A DNA stretch of 64,000 bases from Polytrichum commune (GCA_950295325.1 OX485807.1:4404501-4468500), one strand, 5' to 3'. Shown: positions 34,194 through 46,672, numbered from the stretch's first letter. Numbers and translations are program-made. The notes: generated by a model not told the origin, from the sequence alone.

Positions 34194-37100
34194 ATGGCAA
34201 GATCAAGCAGAAGCGCCATTGAGATGTTCGCGGTGAAGGTCGATGGCCTTCCAGAGTCGGTGTTAGACGATAACGGCAACGACAACTATGTCCCCAAGGA
34301 AGACTTCATGGGGGAGTGGACGGCACTGCCAGAGAAGATCGGGGACGGCCTCTTCTGCATGCGCTTCACCTACGAGCTGGAGACAAGACCGGACCAGCCC
34401 GAACAGTGGGTTCAAATGAAGACGTGGGAGATAGAGTCCATAGAGGCCCAGGGGGAGTATGTAATTCTGGACATGAAGAACAAGAAGGATCATATCAACC
34501 TCTTGTTGCATTTCCAGAAAAATACCTTCTCCTACCAATACGCCACCAATAACGTAGCGAAAGATGCCAAGCACTTCGACCTGGACGGCCTCTTCTCCAA
34601 ATATGCGTTGAGCCCATACTGGACGGCAAGGAAATTGACCGCCCTTGCATTGAACATCTCCAAATACAACAGTGTGGTCACTGAGGCAAACAAGAAGAAG
34701 AAGAGCCCCAGGAAACCATCCACATCAGGGGCAGGAGGATCTAGAAGTGCACCCAGGCCTGTGCCTTCCGCTAGCAAGGCGACGGAGGGCCCCAGTAGAC
34801 ACTCCACGCCATCGAAGAGGACAAGGGAGGAGATGGAGAAATCGGGAGTAACAGAGACCGCGGAGGTGACCTCGCCTGTCGTAATGCCCACCCCCTTGAA
34901 AAAGGGCGAGAACCCTGACGCTGTGAAGGCCACGAGGATCCTTCGAGACTTCAACAACTACTCGAAGGATTGCTGGCCCATGGGACGCCACTTCACATTC
35001 AACGTGGACTGCTTCAAGTGCGAGATGTCCCCCAACAAATGGGTGGTTTAGTCTCGCGAGAGCGGTGGTGTGAAGTGGCAGATAAATAATCTAATGAACA
35101 ACGTCAAATGGGACAGGCAGACCGTTTGCGTCATGCCGAAGGGGCTGACATCCCGTCCGACGGAGAAGGACTGGCCACGGATCCAGAATGGAGAGTTCTG
35201 GATCATAGACGGCCAACACAGCTTGGAGGCGTCCCAGATAATCCTCAAGGACGACAACTTCCAGCATGAGCTGAAGGAGGACTTGCGCTACTGGAAGGCG
35301 TTCTTGGTGTGGTCGGACGATTGGGACAAGCTGCGGAAGATATCCACCTTCCTCAACTCCGGCAACAAGATCAAGGCCTTCGAGGCGTCATGGGCAGCCA
35401 ACATAGTGGCTGCAAGGGACGTCTGGGTCGCCCACGGGTGCCCCCCTAAAGAAAGGGAGAACGCGAAGACGCCATCTCCACAATGGAAGGTGAGTTTACG
35501 AACGAACGTTCGCAAATATCTTTGACATTCAAACTTACGAACGTGCGTTCGTATTTTGTGCGTTACTGATGCCTTTCTTGCTGCAGGCATTCTGCGACGC
35601 GATGGTGGACAAGTTCTCCTCCATCGACATGAAGTCTACAACAACCAAGTCTGTCCTGGAGCTCAAGGGTGAGCTCCGCCTCATCTGTTGCAACAGGGAC
35701 ACTTGGGAGTTGTGGACACAATTTTTTGATGCGCACAGTTCGGGCGATCTGGTCAACCCCGACACCGAGGAGAAGTACAGCGCGGAGAAGACCGGGGAGG
35801 CCCCTCCACTACTGAGGGAGTTCTTCATGTCCCTTCAAGGGTTAACAGAGTCCGAGTTGCAGAGGTGCGCGGTGCATCTTGTTGGGAACACAATGGGAAG
35901 AACCATCCCATACCCGAAGATATTTTTGAAGAGGCCAAGACACAAGCCCGGCACGTATTCCATTAAGGAATGGTGCGAACACCGCAAGCTGAAGACTGCT
36001 GCAATGAGGGAGTTGAGCGCCCTAATACCAGAGTACGCACTCATCCTAGCCGACGGGGACATTAATTGGGCCAGCTGGAAGATGTTCAAGGTCGATTACA
36101 ACATCTCCGGACCCTCAATGCGTTGTCTTGTCAAGGAGCACGCCTCCATTTTGAACTAGAAGGGGAACAAGAGGACAAAGAAAACTGAGACGGATCCCCA
36201 GGAGGTGGAGCAATACAGAAGCTTTTTGGCGCGGAAGAGGTTGGCCACATTCGAAGGAGTGGCCAGATTTTGTTTGGTGACAACCGGAGTGGAGAGGGTC
36301 ACATTTTCCAAGTGGGACCGGACCATGAGCAGGGCCGAGGTGAGGGAGGATCGACGGGGGTGCCCATTTGCCCTGATCGATTTCAGGGGGATCCCCGGTG
36401 CGTCGAGGCAGGGGGGGAAGGACATACCTTTCTACGACCCCTTCATGGCCAAGTTCAAGGAGCACAAGTCTCCGGACATGAGGGAGCCTCACGTTTGGCT
36501 GTGGATAGTGGAGCAGGAAAAGCTCTCTGCTGTAGTCGACCTGTACGAGAAGACGATCAAATTCGAGTACATCATCTTCCACAGCACTTACGTGCCCGCC
36601 AAGACGGAAGGGATCGTGGCCATTAACGAGGCCAGGGGAAACAAACAGGTGGGGGCGGTCAGCCTCGTCTTCTTGACGTACAACGCGCTTCGGAATGGGC
36701 GAGCCCCTGTCAGGGCGAATACTACGTTCAAGAAGATCTACAGCATCCCCCATCCCCCTCCTAAGGATCTGCTGCAGGAGACCTTGTACACTGTCTTCCC
36801 GGCGATGGAACTCAGGTTGGAGTTCTACGTCTCCGTTTTGCAGAGCGTGGCAATAAGCGGAGAGACCGTGTACAACGTTTGTGGAGGCAACAAGTTCATG
36901 TACGCTGCGATGGTAAGCTCTCCAACTAATATTTACGAACGCTCGTTCGTAAAGTTCACCTCAACTTGTCTTGGGTTTTGATGACATTGTTTCTCGTCGT
37001 TGATGTTTACGAACGCACGTTCGTATATTCTAACGTATTTACTTGAATCTCAGATGCTGGGGCTGGCCGTCAACAGCTTCATTGAAGCCATCGACGAGGA

Positions 37101-38472
37101 GGACTTCCACGTGCACAGGGCGAAGGCCTCCACGATGGACCTGGAGGACATGTCCCTCCCGAGGACGGACATCAACATGCCCGTCGACGAAGGCATGCCC
37201 GCCATGGAGACGGACGACGACGAGCCCGCGCCCTCCTACAACGTCGAGGCGATCCTCCGATCCTTGGACGTCACTCCTCTCCGCATTTTGGCGCCGTCGG
37301 GAAATCCATCCGACGTGCAAGGGACTCCGGGTGGATACACGGGGTCGTCGGCGGGGACAACCCAAGATGTCCTCCCCGCGAGAACGTCTGGAGCGGAGGC
37401 ATTCGGCACTCCCGGGGGATGCTTGACATCCGTGTCGCCCAGGCCGATCGTGGTTCCCAAGATGGAGAACCTCGACCTTCTGGACCAACGGTCCCGACCG
37501 ACGTTAGACCACTACCGCAACACGAGGCGGAGGATGAAGAAGACCCCCTACGTGGAGCTGCCTCCGGGGGCAATCATAGAGGTCTCCGATGAGGACGAGG
37601 GCGACATGGAGATCATGGTCGAGCTGGGGGTAGACTTTGACAAAAACAAGAGGGTCAAAGAGGAGGCGTTGTCCGTCGCCAAGCTCGAGCAAAAGATGAA
37701 GGAGGACATGGCGAAGGCGGCAGAGGAGAATGCCAAGAAAATGTTCGCAATTCAGGAGGAGCTGAGGCAGTCCAACGAGAAGACGGACGCCATCCTCGCC
37801 ATGCTCCAGCGTATGCAGAGCTTCTCGGCGCCCCCCCAGCCGGCCTACCCCTTCCCTGGAGGATACCCCTCCCAATCCCCTCCACCAGGCATGTTCACCG
37901 GAGGGCCTTCCCGCCAGCAGGCGCCCCACCCTACGCCTGTTGGCACTCCTCCGCCCCCAGAGGTTCCCTCGACCACCTCCCACGATGCTGTGGCGGCGGC
38001 CATCTAGGAGGACGAGGATTTACGAACGCGCGTTCGTGAATCTTCAGGTCCTCCAATCCTCACCCCTCCCCCTTCAAGGGTAGGACTGCCCTCATACACC
38101 GATGCGTCGTCTTTCACCGTCATCCCCAGGGTAGTAGACAGACATGGCGATGACTCTGCGCGACACACTGACATGGTCATTGTGGAGGACACGCAGGGGA
38201 GCCCCAATGACGCACCATGGGTGCATGGGATGGACGTGGAAGAAACCCATGCGGCGTGGATGGAGGATGTCAGGATGGACGCGCTCGACCTGGGCGCCGA
38301 GGAAGAAGACGCGCTGCGCATCCAGGCGACACAGGCGTCTCAAGCGGAGCGTGAGGCAGAGGCCATGGAGACAGAGGCGGCTGCAGCTGTGGAGGTTACG
38401 AACGCACGTTCGTTAATCGTTGAGGAGGGACCTGCTGCTCGGTCCAGCGCCGCTGCCCCTCCCCCCCGATGA
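34194..38472 (+). CDS. DGQH-motif (ParB/DGQHR-like) and degenerate DNA-methyltransferase-like fusion, three exons
   Basis: Exons 34194-35489, 35587-36912 and 37054-38472 join in phase 0 at both introns, giving about 1,346 codons. The frame is open except for three in-frame TAG codons at 35049, 36157 and 38005. Residues ~1-285: unknown domain and basic linker (KKKKSPRKPS). At ~335-345 WIIDGQHSLEAS resembles the DGQHR/ParB-type motif. At ~690-880 a region resembles the beta-class order of DNA amino-methyltransferases: CPFALIDFRGIP where DPPY is expected, VSLVFLTYNALRNG, HPPPKDLL (like HPTQKP), then VYNVCGGNKFMYAAM and GLAVNSFIEAID (like the SAM-binding motif). The catalytic DPPY is missing, so activity is doubtful. 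The C-terminus has a coiled coil (KLEQKMKEDMAKAAEENAKK) and Pro-rich tail. GC-rich codon use is unlike the flanks. Domain calls are by motif only. Confidence 0.6.
35490..35586 (+). other. Intron 1 of the DGQH/MTase-like gene, with two palindromes
   Basis: AAG|GTGAGT to CTGCAG|GCA, 97 bp. It contains palindromes at 35498-35513 (one mismatch in the right arm) and 35537-35552, which fill a third of the intron. Confidence 0.85.
36913..37053 (+). other. Intron 2 of the DGQH/MTase-like gene, with two palindromes
   Basis: ATG|GTAAGC to CTCAG|ATG, 141 bp. It contains perfect palindromes at 36935-36950 and 37009-37024. The intron splits the putative SAM-binding motif. Confidence 0.85.
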
Positions 38473-38955
38473 CGAGGTAACTCTCCTCTGAGAATACCAT
38501 TTTTTTACGAACGCGCGTTCGTAACCTCTCTAACATCGCGATGTTTTTCTCTTCATCGACATCCAGTGGCCTTGCGAGAGCCCTCTTCAGCGGTCCCCCT
38601 TAGGGCCGAACAGTTTTGTAGGACACGGCATCATTTTGCCTTAGGAAAATATGATAGACTATCACGTGAGAAATGTAAATATTCAACGGATTAATATATG
38701 AGCCCATGTTATCTGCATCGCGTTGCTTCAAATTCTCTGCCCTCGACCCCTTCTCGTATATTGTATATGTTGATGAGATTATGTTCATTCTTGCATACCC
38801 ACCTCATTCGTGAACGCTCGTTCGTGAAAGGGTGCGACCCACTGTCCACCTCATTTGCGAACGACCGCTCGTAAATGTACGTGTAGCCGCGCTCACGAAC
38901 GAGCGCTCGTAAATGATGCGCACTGCCCCCGCAGCCTTCATTCACGAACGCTCGT
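38022..38955. repeat. Palindromes in the gene tail and the following spacer
   Basis: Perfect 16-bp cores start at 38022, 38398 and 38507; more diverged ones are near 38810, 38852, 38894 and 38943. The sites at 38022 and 38398 fall inside the open frame past the third TAG. The cluster near 38.8-38.96 kb is the counterpart of the site at 29665 in the duplicated block. Confidence 0.85.
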
Positions 38956-39094
38956 TCGCAAGTGTGCGCTTGAGCACATTTTCCTTGCACTCTCCTCACT
39001 TCCTCGTCTTTCCCCATAATGCACCGTCTTCATTTTCTACGCAACATTTCATTATTGGATCATAGAATTAAACTAGTCGAGTTGTTCATCACAG
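38473..39094 (+). other. Spacer between the MTase-like gene and the phosphatase-like gene
   Basis: Non-coding, with palindromes as listed, ending in an acceptor-like TTCATCACAG before the phosphatase exon at 39095. The same block, diverged, is at 29300-29765. Confidence 0.6.
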
Positions 39095-39267
39095 GACCCC
39101 CCGGAGATAGGTTGCAACCCCTCGACCAGTGGACCTCCCACCCGGCACAAACCTTTCATCGTTTTTGACCTCAACGGGGTGTTGTGTCACACCCAACACA
39201 TCCCAAGGGTCCCCACACGTCCCTTTCGTCACCCCGACGAAAGGGACTACGACGGCGAGCTCGACAC

Positions 39268-40210
39268 TGTCGCGACCCTTGCTAGTTTTTCTCCACTTAG
39301 CTCAATCGCTTTCCAACTCTAGCAAGTGTCCCGAGCGCTAACCTGCACATCCCACGCACATGCATGGTTAGCTCCCAAAACCGCGGACCTTCAATCCCAT
39401 ATTTGGTCACCAAACCCTCCTACACATGCATTCGGGACTCTTTCCCCTTAGTAGGTAACCCATCGCTAAGGTGGACTTCCATCCATGGAAGTCCACTCCC
39501 TACTTGGTCATAGTGTTGCTAGGACAACACTACAACCACCCGGAGCACATTGCCAAGTATGCTCCGGGGGGGGGGTCGGTCGGCAAAGCCGCCTCACCCA
39601 TATAAGCCTCTAGGACTTTTGGCGGGGCCCCTCCCCCACCGTCAACATCCCTTTTGTCTCTCTACCAAGAGTTGGGGCCAAGTAGACATTTTCCCTTAGC
39701 CGCTGGGTCTAGAAGCCTCCCTGCAGCTTCAGACCTTCATAACTTCCACGTGCGGTCTCTGAATCTAACAACCAACCACTCTATCGTCATCTACATTTCA
39801 CGTAGATCCCTATGGACACCTCACTTGCCCTATTCGGGCAAGTATTGAGGAAGTTATGCCTGTTTAAACCTTTGCAGTCCCGGGAGCCACTCCCAGGCCC
39901 CTGCTGTTCCAGGGCGCTGTCCCGGGACAGCATCCCACTCAAAGTGCCATATCTCCTAGCTCACACCTCAGATTGAGGTGTTCTTTAGCATTCTAGAATC
40001 GGGACGCCATAAGCTACTCATAGCTTATGGCTTTACCCTCATGACTCCTAGTCTTTGTGGGTGGGAGGCGTTCTAAACGCCCGGGGCCCTCACCCACCTT
40101 AGGATCACTTGGTCCCTCTCACCAATGGCGTCACAAGTCCCGGGTGTCACTCCGGGGTCCCCCTTGTGCCCATGGTGTTGCGGGCACTCCTCATGGAGAG
40201 GTGCGCGACA
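39268..40210 (-). repeat. 3' LTR of the chromovirus
   Basis: 943 bp, the same length as and apparently identical to the other LTR. ORFs within it, such as the one at 39654, recur identically at 46116 and are not genes. Confidence 0.95.
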
Positions 40211-41038
40211 CTCACCCCCACCAAATGGAGTCGATGCCCTCATCGACTATACTTATAGTCGGGCACACCAATTCTCAAGTTGCCATCCTCTCTTGGTGTG
40301 GCATTGTGTTTTCTTTAGGGCGCTACCCCCACAATGCATCTTCAAATTTGGCAAAGTCTCAAAGGTGTCGATCCTAGGTGGTCCGTTTAGGAAAACCCCG
40401 GACATCTTGTCCAAGGACCTAAACTACACTAGACTCACCTACTTTGAGACTTACTTGGGTGACCCTTCCTTTGGGGCCACCCAAGTTAGGCTCCACTAGC
40501 CTAACTCTATCATTTTGACACAACTAGGTTGGACCTCAACGCTTCTACTAAGTTGCCTCGGTTGCCACTCCGAGATGGCTTTCCTTTGTTAAGCCACGTC
40601 TCGATCGCACGGGGGTGATGCCAAGTCCCGCCCGACTTGGCTCCCACTTTGCTCTTTCGAGACATGGGTTCATGACGCCCATGCGCCAACTCGCATTGGC
40701 TCGTGGGTTGCACTTTTATAAGCACGCGCCATCACCTTGCCCCCGCCCGGACAAGACCATGGCTAAGAGGTTTTTGGTTTTATCCAAGACCCCTCTAAGC
40801 CATGGTCCCCATTACTCGGCCTACCCAACCTAGTTTAGCATATATATTCCTCCCTCTTCCACTAACCAAGCACAAGTACAAGACTAGGACCTCATCTTAT
40901 ACTTTTCTCTTTGCACCACTAAAGTTGAACTTTATTGCCTTAAGCGAAAATGAACAAGTACATAATGTGGAGGACATTGCCTCCAAGTTAAGGGTGCTAC
41001 TAACATCTCTCCCCCACTAAAGGAGATTGATGTCCTCA
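40211..41038. other. 3' untranslated part of the chromovirus
   Basis: About 830 bp between the polyprotein stop and the 3' LTR, with no coding capacity of its own on the element's strand. It ends in the candidate polypurine tract. Confidence 0.7.
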
Positions 41039-44000
41039 TCAATGCCTACGTTTCCTTTTGTTGGACCCTCTAGCCCTAGTTTCTTCAAAGCGCTTCACTA
41101 TCTCCTTGGCATTCACCATGTCCCTTGCCGCTACCCAAGTGGCTTCTTTCTCATGAAACCCCCGCCACTTCACCAAATACTCCTTTCCTTTTCGCTTGTG
41201 GTTCCTACACTTGAGGATGCCTTCTACCTCGTACTCCAAATGATCTCCTACAAGGTCGGGAGGTGGCCTAATCACTTGCTTACGATTAGGCCATAAGGTG
41301 TCTTCCTTGAACGGCTTTAATAGTGAGACATGGAATGTCGGATGCACTTTGATCTCGGGCGGCAACTCCAACTTATAAACATCTTTGAAAACTCGTTCAA
41401 CAATCGGAAACGGACCCGCAAATTTTGACATGAACTTTGGAGTGAGGCCTTCGGGCATTGTGAAGTTTTTTACATTCAACAACACCTTTTGGCCCACCTC
41501 ATACTCCACTTCGCGTCTTCCGGCATTGACTTGTTTTTCATAGCGTTTTTGGGCTTTCTCCAACAACAACTTGGTCTTCTCCAAAACTTGTTCACGCTTT
41601 TTGGCTAAGTCCTCACCATCTTGGTTGAACTCTAGTGTTGAATGTGCCCCCTCGAGAGCTAGGTCGGCGGGTTGGAGCGGATCCACTCCATAAGCCACCT
41701 TGAATGGCGATTGCTTGGTCGCCGAGTGCGTGGCCGCATTATAACTAAACTCCGCTAAACCCACATAGTCCGCCCAATCTCGTTGGTCCGCACTCACAAA
41801 GTTCCTCAAGTATTGGTTCAAGACTCCATTCACACGCTCGGTTTGGCCATCCGTTTGGGGATGGAAGGCCGTGCTAAAGGTTAGTTTTGTTCCAACCTTC
41901 CTAAAGAAATGCCTCCAAAATGCGCTTGTGAACTTCGGATCTCGATCGGATACAATCACTCTCGGCAACCCGTGATGCCTCCACCATGCATTGAGAAAGA
42001 GCTTTGCGGTCTCCAAAGCGGTTGCCGTTCCCACGGTTGGCACCATATGCGCCAACTTACTAAACCGGTCCACCATCACCAAGATGGCATCGTAGCCTCG
42101 TGACTCCGGCAAACTCGTGATGAAGTCCATGGACACACTATGCCATGGCCCCGGCGGGATAGGCAACGGTTGCAATAAGCCGGCTTGCTTTTGATAAGAG
42201 GCTCGGTTTAATTGGCATTTGACACAAGTCTTCACAAAGTGGGCGATTTCTTCTTTCATGCATGGCCAATAATACCTCCTTGACACCGCCGCTATGGTGG
42301 CTTTTTCTCCTCTATGGCCGGCGATGGGACTATCATGTTCCTCCTCCAAAACCAATAGCCTCAACTTGCCTTGTGGCACATACACCCGACTTTGCTTATA
42401 CTTGAGCAATCCGTCCACCAACTTGATCTCCTTAAGCGCCTTGCCTTTGCGAAGCTCGCCTAGAAACACTTGTGCTTCGGGATCGTTGACGTACCCCTCC
42501 CTTAACTTACGATGCAAGTCACATTCACCTTTGTACATTAGCCACAAGCTTTGACTTGTGCCCATTTCTTGGAACTCTTCACGTCTACTTAACGCGTCCG
42601 GCACCACATTATCACGGCCCGGTTTGTGGATCAACTCCACGTTCATAAGCGCCAAGGTATCGTGCCACCGCAATTGCTTGGCGCTCACTTGCGTTTGTGT
42701 CTCGAAATACTTCAACGACACGTTGTCCGTGTACACCTTGGTCTTGTGCAACCCCAAATAATGTTGCCACGTCTTCAAGCAATGTACTACGGCGAAGAGC
42801 TCCTTTTCATGAGTTGGCCATCGTCTTTGACAACCATCGAGTTTCTTGCTCTCATAAGCAATGGGCCGTCCATCTTGCATCAACACTCCGCCAATTGCAA
42901 AATCGCTCGCATCCGTATGCACCTCAAAAGGCTTGTCAAACTCCGGGAACTTTAGTACGGGCGGCGAAGACAATTTGCTCTTGAGCTCCCAAAAAGCTTG
43001 GTGACAAGGTTCGTCCCATTCTTGGGATACCCCTTTCTTCAACAAGTCGGACAAAGGCCTAGCAACCTTAGAAAAATCTCGAATGAAGCGGCGGTAGTAA
43101 TTGGCTAGGCCAAGGAACGACCTAAGCCCTTTTTGAGTCGATGGCCGCTTCCATTCTTGAATCGCCTTTACCTTTTTCATGTCCGGCTTAATTCCATCCT
43201 TGGTCACCACATGGCCTAAGAACTCAATTTCATTTTGAGCAAAATCGCTCTTCTCCCCGTTAGCATACAACTTGTTGTCCCTTAGTTTTCGAAGCACCAC
43301 CTCAAGGTGCCGTGCATGCTCCTCCGCCGTCTTGGAATACACCAAGATGTCGTCGATATAGATTATTACGAAATCGTCGGTTTCCTCTCGAAAGATGGTA
43401 TTCATAAGGGTTGTGAATGTCGAGGGCGCATTACACAACCCGAAAGGCATCACCAAAAACTCGTAAGACCCATACCTTGTGCGGCACGCCGTCTTTTCAA
43501 CATCTTCATTCGCGATTCGAATTTGATAATACCCGGATTTTAAGTCAATACGACTAAAATACTTAGCTCCCGCCAATCGGTCGAAAAGATCATCAATCCG
43601 AGGTAGCGGGTAGTTGTTTTTGATAGTCACCTTATTCAAGGCCCTATAATCGATGCACATGCGTAGCTTGCCATCTTTTTTATCCACAAAGAGCACCGGG
43701 GCCCCATATGGTGATTTACTCGGCCTAATGTAACCTCTTGATAGCAAGTCATTGAGTTGTTTCTTCAATTCTAGCAACTCTTTTTGGTTCAATCGATAAG
43801 GTGCCTTGGACGGTGGCTCGGACCCCGGGATCACCTCGATCTTGTGATCGACTTTTCTCGTTGGCGGTAACTCTTGGGGCAACTCGTCGGTGAGTACATC
43901 CTTGTACCTCCCTAATACATCGCGAATGTGCTTTGGAGGAGGCCCATCGGTTTTAGCCTCCTCGTGAGTTCTTTGGTGTTGCTCCATTCGGACCACCACA

Positions 44001-45679
44001 ACCATTTGTACTTTGGACATTCGGTCTGTCGAGACCAAATTCAACTTGCCTCCTCCCGCCATAGGAGTCCTCGTCAACTTTAAAGTCATTTCCTTGCCAT
44101 TACGACAAATTACAAGCCGCACCGGCTTGCGCCTCACATCCACCGTGTGAGTCTCGAAGAAGGTGTCCCCCAAAATGAGGTCCACCTCATCCATTTCACA
44201 AAGTGTGAAATTCTCCTTAAACTCCAACGTCCCACACTTTAAGTTCACGTTCAACGCTACCTCCTTCGTCTCATGCGGCTCGCCCTTTGCGAACCGCACG
44301 TTAATGGGCTTGCCCGCTCTACCCGTTGGCAAGCCCAATTCCTTCGCAAGTTTCGGGCTCATGAAGGAGTGCGTTGCCCCTGTATCAACCAAGCATGAGA
44401 CATTCCGACCATTGATTTCGGCTTCAAGGAACAAAAGACTTGGCCTTGGCTTAAGGCTACTAGCCTTGGCCACAAAGCCACCTTCTAGCATTTGGTCGGC
44501 GGTACAACCACGATTTGTCTTGACACTCACCTTGTTGTCGGGGCACGCCGCTTGAAAATGACCAAGTTTGCCACATTTGTGGCACCGCTTGTCTTTCATG
44601 TCGCCTCCTTTAATTCCTACATTGGGTGGTTTTCCTCCTTGGTAGCCACCCTTGGTGGAATTTGTCCCGTCGGGTTGTCCTTTGAAATGGTTGGATGGCC
44701 CAAATTTCTTGCGCTCTTTGCCTCGAGACATATTTCGACTCGAGCCGCTTTGTTGTGCGGGGCCGCTTGACTTTCTTTCGGGGCCGTCGGCTTCAATTCT
44801 CTCCGCGATCTTAATGATCCCCGTCACGTCCTCGGGAAGCTTTGGAAACTTGAACAAGGCGTCTACCACCCACTTTTGTAAGCCACCTAAGAAAATGCAT
44901 CTCTTGGCAAATTCATCCATCTTAGGTGTAGCATTCATTTGGGCGTTAAAATCGCGCACATAGGCCTTAAGGGACCCCGTGTGCCTCATTTGCACCAAGT
45001 TCATTCCCTCCCGCAATTCTTGGTACTCCGGCGTGAACCTATCAACAAGCAATTCCTTGAAGCCGACCCAAGTCAAGTTTGCCACCAACTCGGGCTCTTG
45101 TTCTTTTTTGCTCGTCCACCATTGGAGCGCATGGTCTTTCAAAAAGGTCACCGCTATGGAGACCTTGTCGTCTTCATCGGGCCTTTGGACATCGTAGTAG
45201 TTGTCCATTTCCAATAAAAATTCTTTGACCTTTCTTGCCTTACCAAGCCCCGAAAAGGTACTTGGCATATTTACCTTGGCCAACTTCTTTGTTGAAGAAG
45301 AAGGCCTAGCCCCTTGCATCATAAGGAGCTCGATCATTTTGTCTTGGCGAGCTCTCTCGTCCTTGACACGCTTGAGCTCTTGATTCACGGAGTCCATGAA
45401 CTCAAGCATTTTGAGTTGGAATTTTAATCCAACATCACCACCTTCCAAGCTTTCGGGCGCATTTGGAAGTCTAGCCCCCGAATTTTCTTCGAGGTTTTCG
45501 GGACCCCTTTCTAGGGACTCCTCCACTTCCTCACCGGTTGCACCATCATCCCCACCATTGTTAATAGACTCAATGGCGGGGTCAACATCCTCTTCAACAT
45601 GATCTTTGTTCCGTTTTGAGCGTCGCAACTTTTTAGAAGTCCCCGCCTCACCATCGTTACCCGCACGTTTGGTAGCCAT
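41039..45679 (-). CDS. Chromovirus Gag-Pol polyprotein, 1,546 residues
   Basis: A single open frame, with the start Met just inside the primer site. Approximate domain order: Gag core (~140-300); zinc knuckle [14 protein letters not shown] (~365); aspartic protease with DTGATHSF (~430); reverse transcriptase with the YIDDILVYS active site (~775); RNase H with [11 protein letters not shown] (~919); integrase zinc-binding HRGEKATI...CVKCQ; integrase core with [18 protein letters not shown] and [15 protein letters not shown] (~1240-1286), keeping the D,D,E residues; and a C-terminal chromodomain ending [13 protein letters not shown] (~1476-1523). RT before integrase defines Ty3/gypsy, and the chromodomain places it among chromoviruses, whose integrase tail can target histone-marked chromatin. 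Length is normal and no frameshift is seen. Confidence 0.97.
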   Translation of the reverse strand: MATKRAGNDGEAGTSKKLRRSKRNKDHVEEDVDPAIESINNGGDDGATGEEVEESLERGPENLEENSGARLPNAPESLEGGDVGLKFQLKMLEFMDSVNQELKRVKDERARQDKMIELLMMQGARPSSSTKKLAKVNMPSTFSGLGKARKVKEFLLEMDNYYDVQRPDEDDKVSIAVTFLKDHALQWWTSKKEQEPELVANLTWVGFKELLVDRFTPEYQELREGMNLVQMRHTGSLKAYVRDFNAQMNATPKMDEFAKRCIFLGGLQKWVVDALFKFPKLPEDVTGIIKIAERIEADGPERKSSGPAQQSGSSRNMSRGKERKKFGPSNHFKGQPDGTNSTKGGYQGGKPPNVGIKGGDMKDKRCHKCGKLGHFQAACPDNKVSVKTNRGCTADQMLEGGFVAKASSLKPRPSLLFLEAEINGRNVSCLVDTGATHSFMSPKLAKELGLPTGRAGKPINVRFAKGEPHETKEVALNVNLKCGTLEFKENFTLCEMDEVDLILGDTFFETHTVDVRRKPVRLVICRNGKEMTLKLTRTPMAGGGKLNLVSTDRMSKVQMVVVVRMEQHQRTHEEAKTDGPPPKHIRDVLGRYKDVLTDELPQELPPTRKVDHKIEVIPGSEPPSKAPYRLNQKELLELKKQLNDLLSRGYIRPSKSPYGAPVLFVDKKDGKLRMCIDYRALNKVTIKNNYPLPRIDDLFDRLAGAKYFSRIDLKSGYYQIRIANEDVEKTACRTRYGSYEFLVMPFGLCNAPSTFTTLMNTIFREETDDFVIIYIDDILVYSKTAEEHARHLEVVLRKLRDNKLYANGEKSDFAQNEIEFLGHVVTKDGIKPDMKKVKAIQEWKRPSTQKGLRSFLGLANYYRRFIRDFSKVARPLSDLLKKGVSQEWDEPCHQAFWELKSKLSSPPVLKFPEFDKPFEVHTDASDFAIGGVLMQDGRPIAYESKKLDGCQRRWPTHEKELFAVVHCLKTWQHYLGLHKTKVYTDNVSLKYFETQTQVSAKQLRWHDTLALMNVELIHKPGRDNVVPDALSRREEFQEMGTSQSLWLMYKGECDLHRKLREGYVNDPEAQVFLGELRKGKALKEIKLVDGLLKYKQSRVYVPQGKLRLLVLEEEHDSPIAGHRGEKATIAAVSRRYYWPCMKEEIAHFVKTCVKCQLNRASYQKQAGLLQPLPIPPGPWHSVSMDFITSLPESRGYDAILVMVDRFSKLAHMVPTVGTATALETAKLFLNAWWRHHGLPRVIVSDRDPKFTSAFWRHFFRKVGTKLTFSTAFHPQTDGQTERVNGVLNQYLRNFVSADQRDWADYVGLAEFSYNAATHSATKQSPFKVAYGVDPLQPADLALEGAHSTLEFNQDGEDLAKKREQVLEKTKLLLEKAQKRYEKQVNAGRREVEYEVGQKVLLNVKNFTMPEGLTPKFMSKFAGPFPIVERVFKDVYKLELPPEIKVHPTFHVSLLKPFKEDTLWPNRKQVIRPPPDLVGDHLEYEVEGILKCRNHKRKGKEYLVKWRGFHEKEATWVAARDMVNAKEIVKRFEETRARGSNKRKRRH

Positions 45680-45729
45680 CTCTCCTTCAAAGTGCTAGCT
45701 CAAAGACGAAACCCTGCTCTGATACCACG

Positions 45730-46672
45730 TGTCGCGACCCTTGCTAGTTTTTCTCCACTTAGCTCAATCGCTTTCCAACTCTAGCAAGTGTCCCGAGCGC
45801 TAACCTGCACATCCCACGCACATGCATGGTTAGCTCCCAAAACCGCGGACCTTCAATCCCATATTTGGTCACCAAACCCTCCTACACATGCATTCGGGAC
45901 TCTTTCCCCTTAGTAGGTAACCCATCGCTAAGGTGGACTTCCATCCATGGAAGTCCACTCCCTACTTGGTCATAGTGTTGCTAGGACAACACTACAACCA
46001 CCCGGAGCACATTGCCAAGTATGCTCCGGGGGGGGGGTCGGTCGGCAAAGCCGCCTCACCCATATAAGCCTCTAGGACTTTTGGCGGGGCCCCTCCCCCA
46101 CCGTCAACATCCCTTTTGTCTCTCTACCAAGAGTTGGGGCCAAGTAGACATTTTCCCTTAGCCGCTGGGTCTAGAAGCCTCCCTGCAGCTTCAGACCTTC
46201 ATAACTTCCACGTGCGGTCTCTGAATCTAACAACCAACCACTCTATCGTCATCTACATTTCACGTAGATCCCTATGGACACCTCACTTGCCCTATTCGGG
46301 CAAGTATTGAGGAAGTTATGCCTGTTTAAACCTTTGCAGTCCCGGGAGCCACTCCCAGGCCCCTGCTGTTCCAGGGCGCTGTCCCGGGACAGCATCCCAC
46401 TCAAAGTGCCATATCTCCTAGCTCACACCTCAGATTGAGGTGTTCTTTAGCATTCTAGAATCGGGACGCCATAAGCTACTCATAGCTTATGGCTTTACCC
46501 TCATGACTCCTAGTCTTTGTGGGTGGGAGGCGTTCTAAACGCCCGGGGCCCTCACCCACCTTAGGATCACTTGGTCCCTCTCACCAATGGCGTCACAAGT
46601 CCCGGGTGTCACTCCGGGGTCCCCCTTGTGCCCATGGTGTTGCGGGCACTCCTCATGGAGAGGTGCGCGACA
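45730..46672 (-). repeat. 5' LTR of the chromovirus
   Basis: Carries the promoter side of the element on the minus strand. It is followed immediately by the tRNA primer site. See the partner LTR. Confidence 0.95.

Larger units (their letters stand above)
39268..46672 (-). mobile_element. Intact Ty3/gypsy chromovirus, 7,405 bp
   Basis: Two 943-bp LTRs (39268-40210, 45730-46672) start TGTCGCGACC and end GCGCGACA on the plus strand. They agreed wherever I compared them by eye, including a run of ten Gs. A perfect 5-bp target duplication GACAC flanks the element (39263-39267, 46673-46677). The coding strand is minus. Two bases inside the 5' LTR is the primer-binding site TGGTATCAGAGC (45727-45716), complementary to initiator-Met tRNA. 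A G-rich tract (GGTGGGGGTGAG) next to 40211 can serve as polypurine tract. One uninterrupted polyprotein lies inside. All parts needed for an autonomous, very young insertion are visible. Confidence 0.97.

Noticed and set aside
36115-37983. Long ORFs antisense to the DGQH/MTase-like gene (36115-36753, 37504-37983, 37039-37488)
   Set aside because: They are shadows of a GC-rich coding strand with no motifs of their own.
35049-38007. A variant genetic code reading TAG as an amino acid
   Set aside because: Gamma-SNAP and the phosphatase-like gene end in TAG in normal positions, so the genome uses TAG as a stop.
34004-38522. Palindromes as transcription terminators
   Set aside because: They lack a following T-run pattern, occur inside introns, and intrinsic terminators of that sort are bacterial.
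39654-39848. 64-codon ORF in the LTR
   Set aside because: Identical ORF at 46116 in the other LTR; no start context or homology, so part of non-coding LTR.
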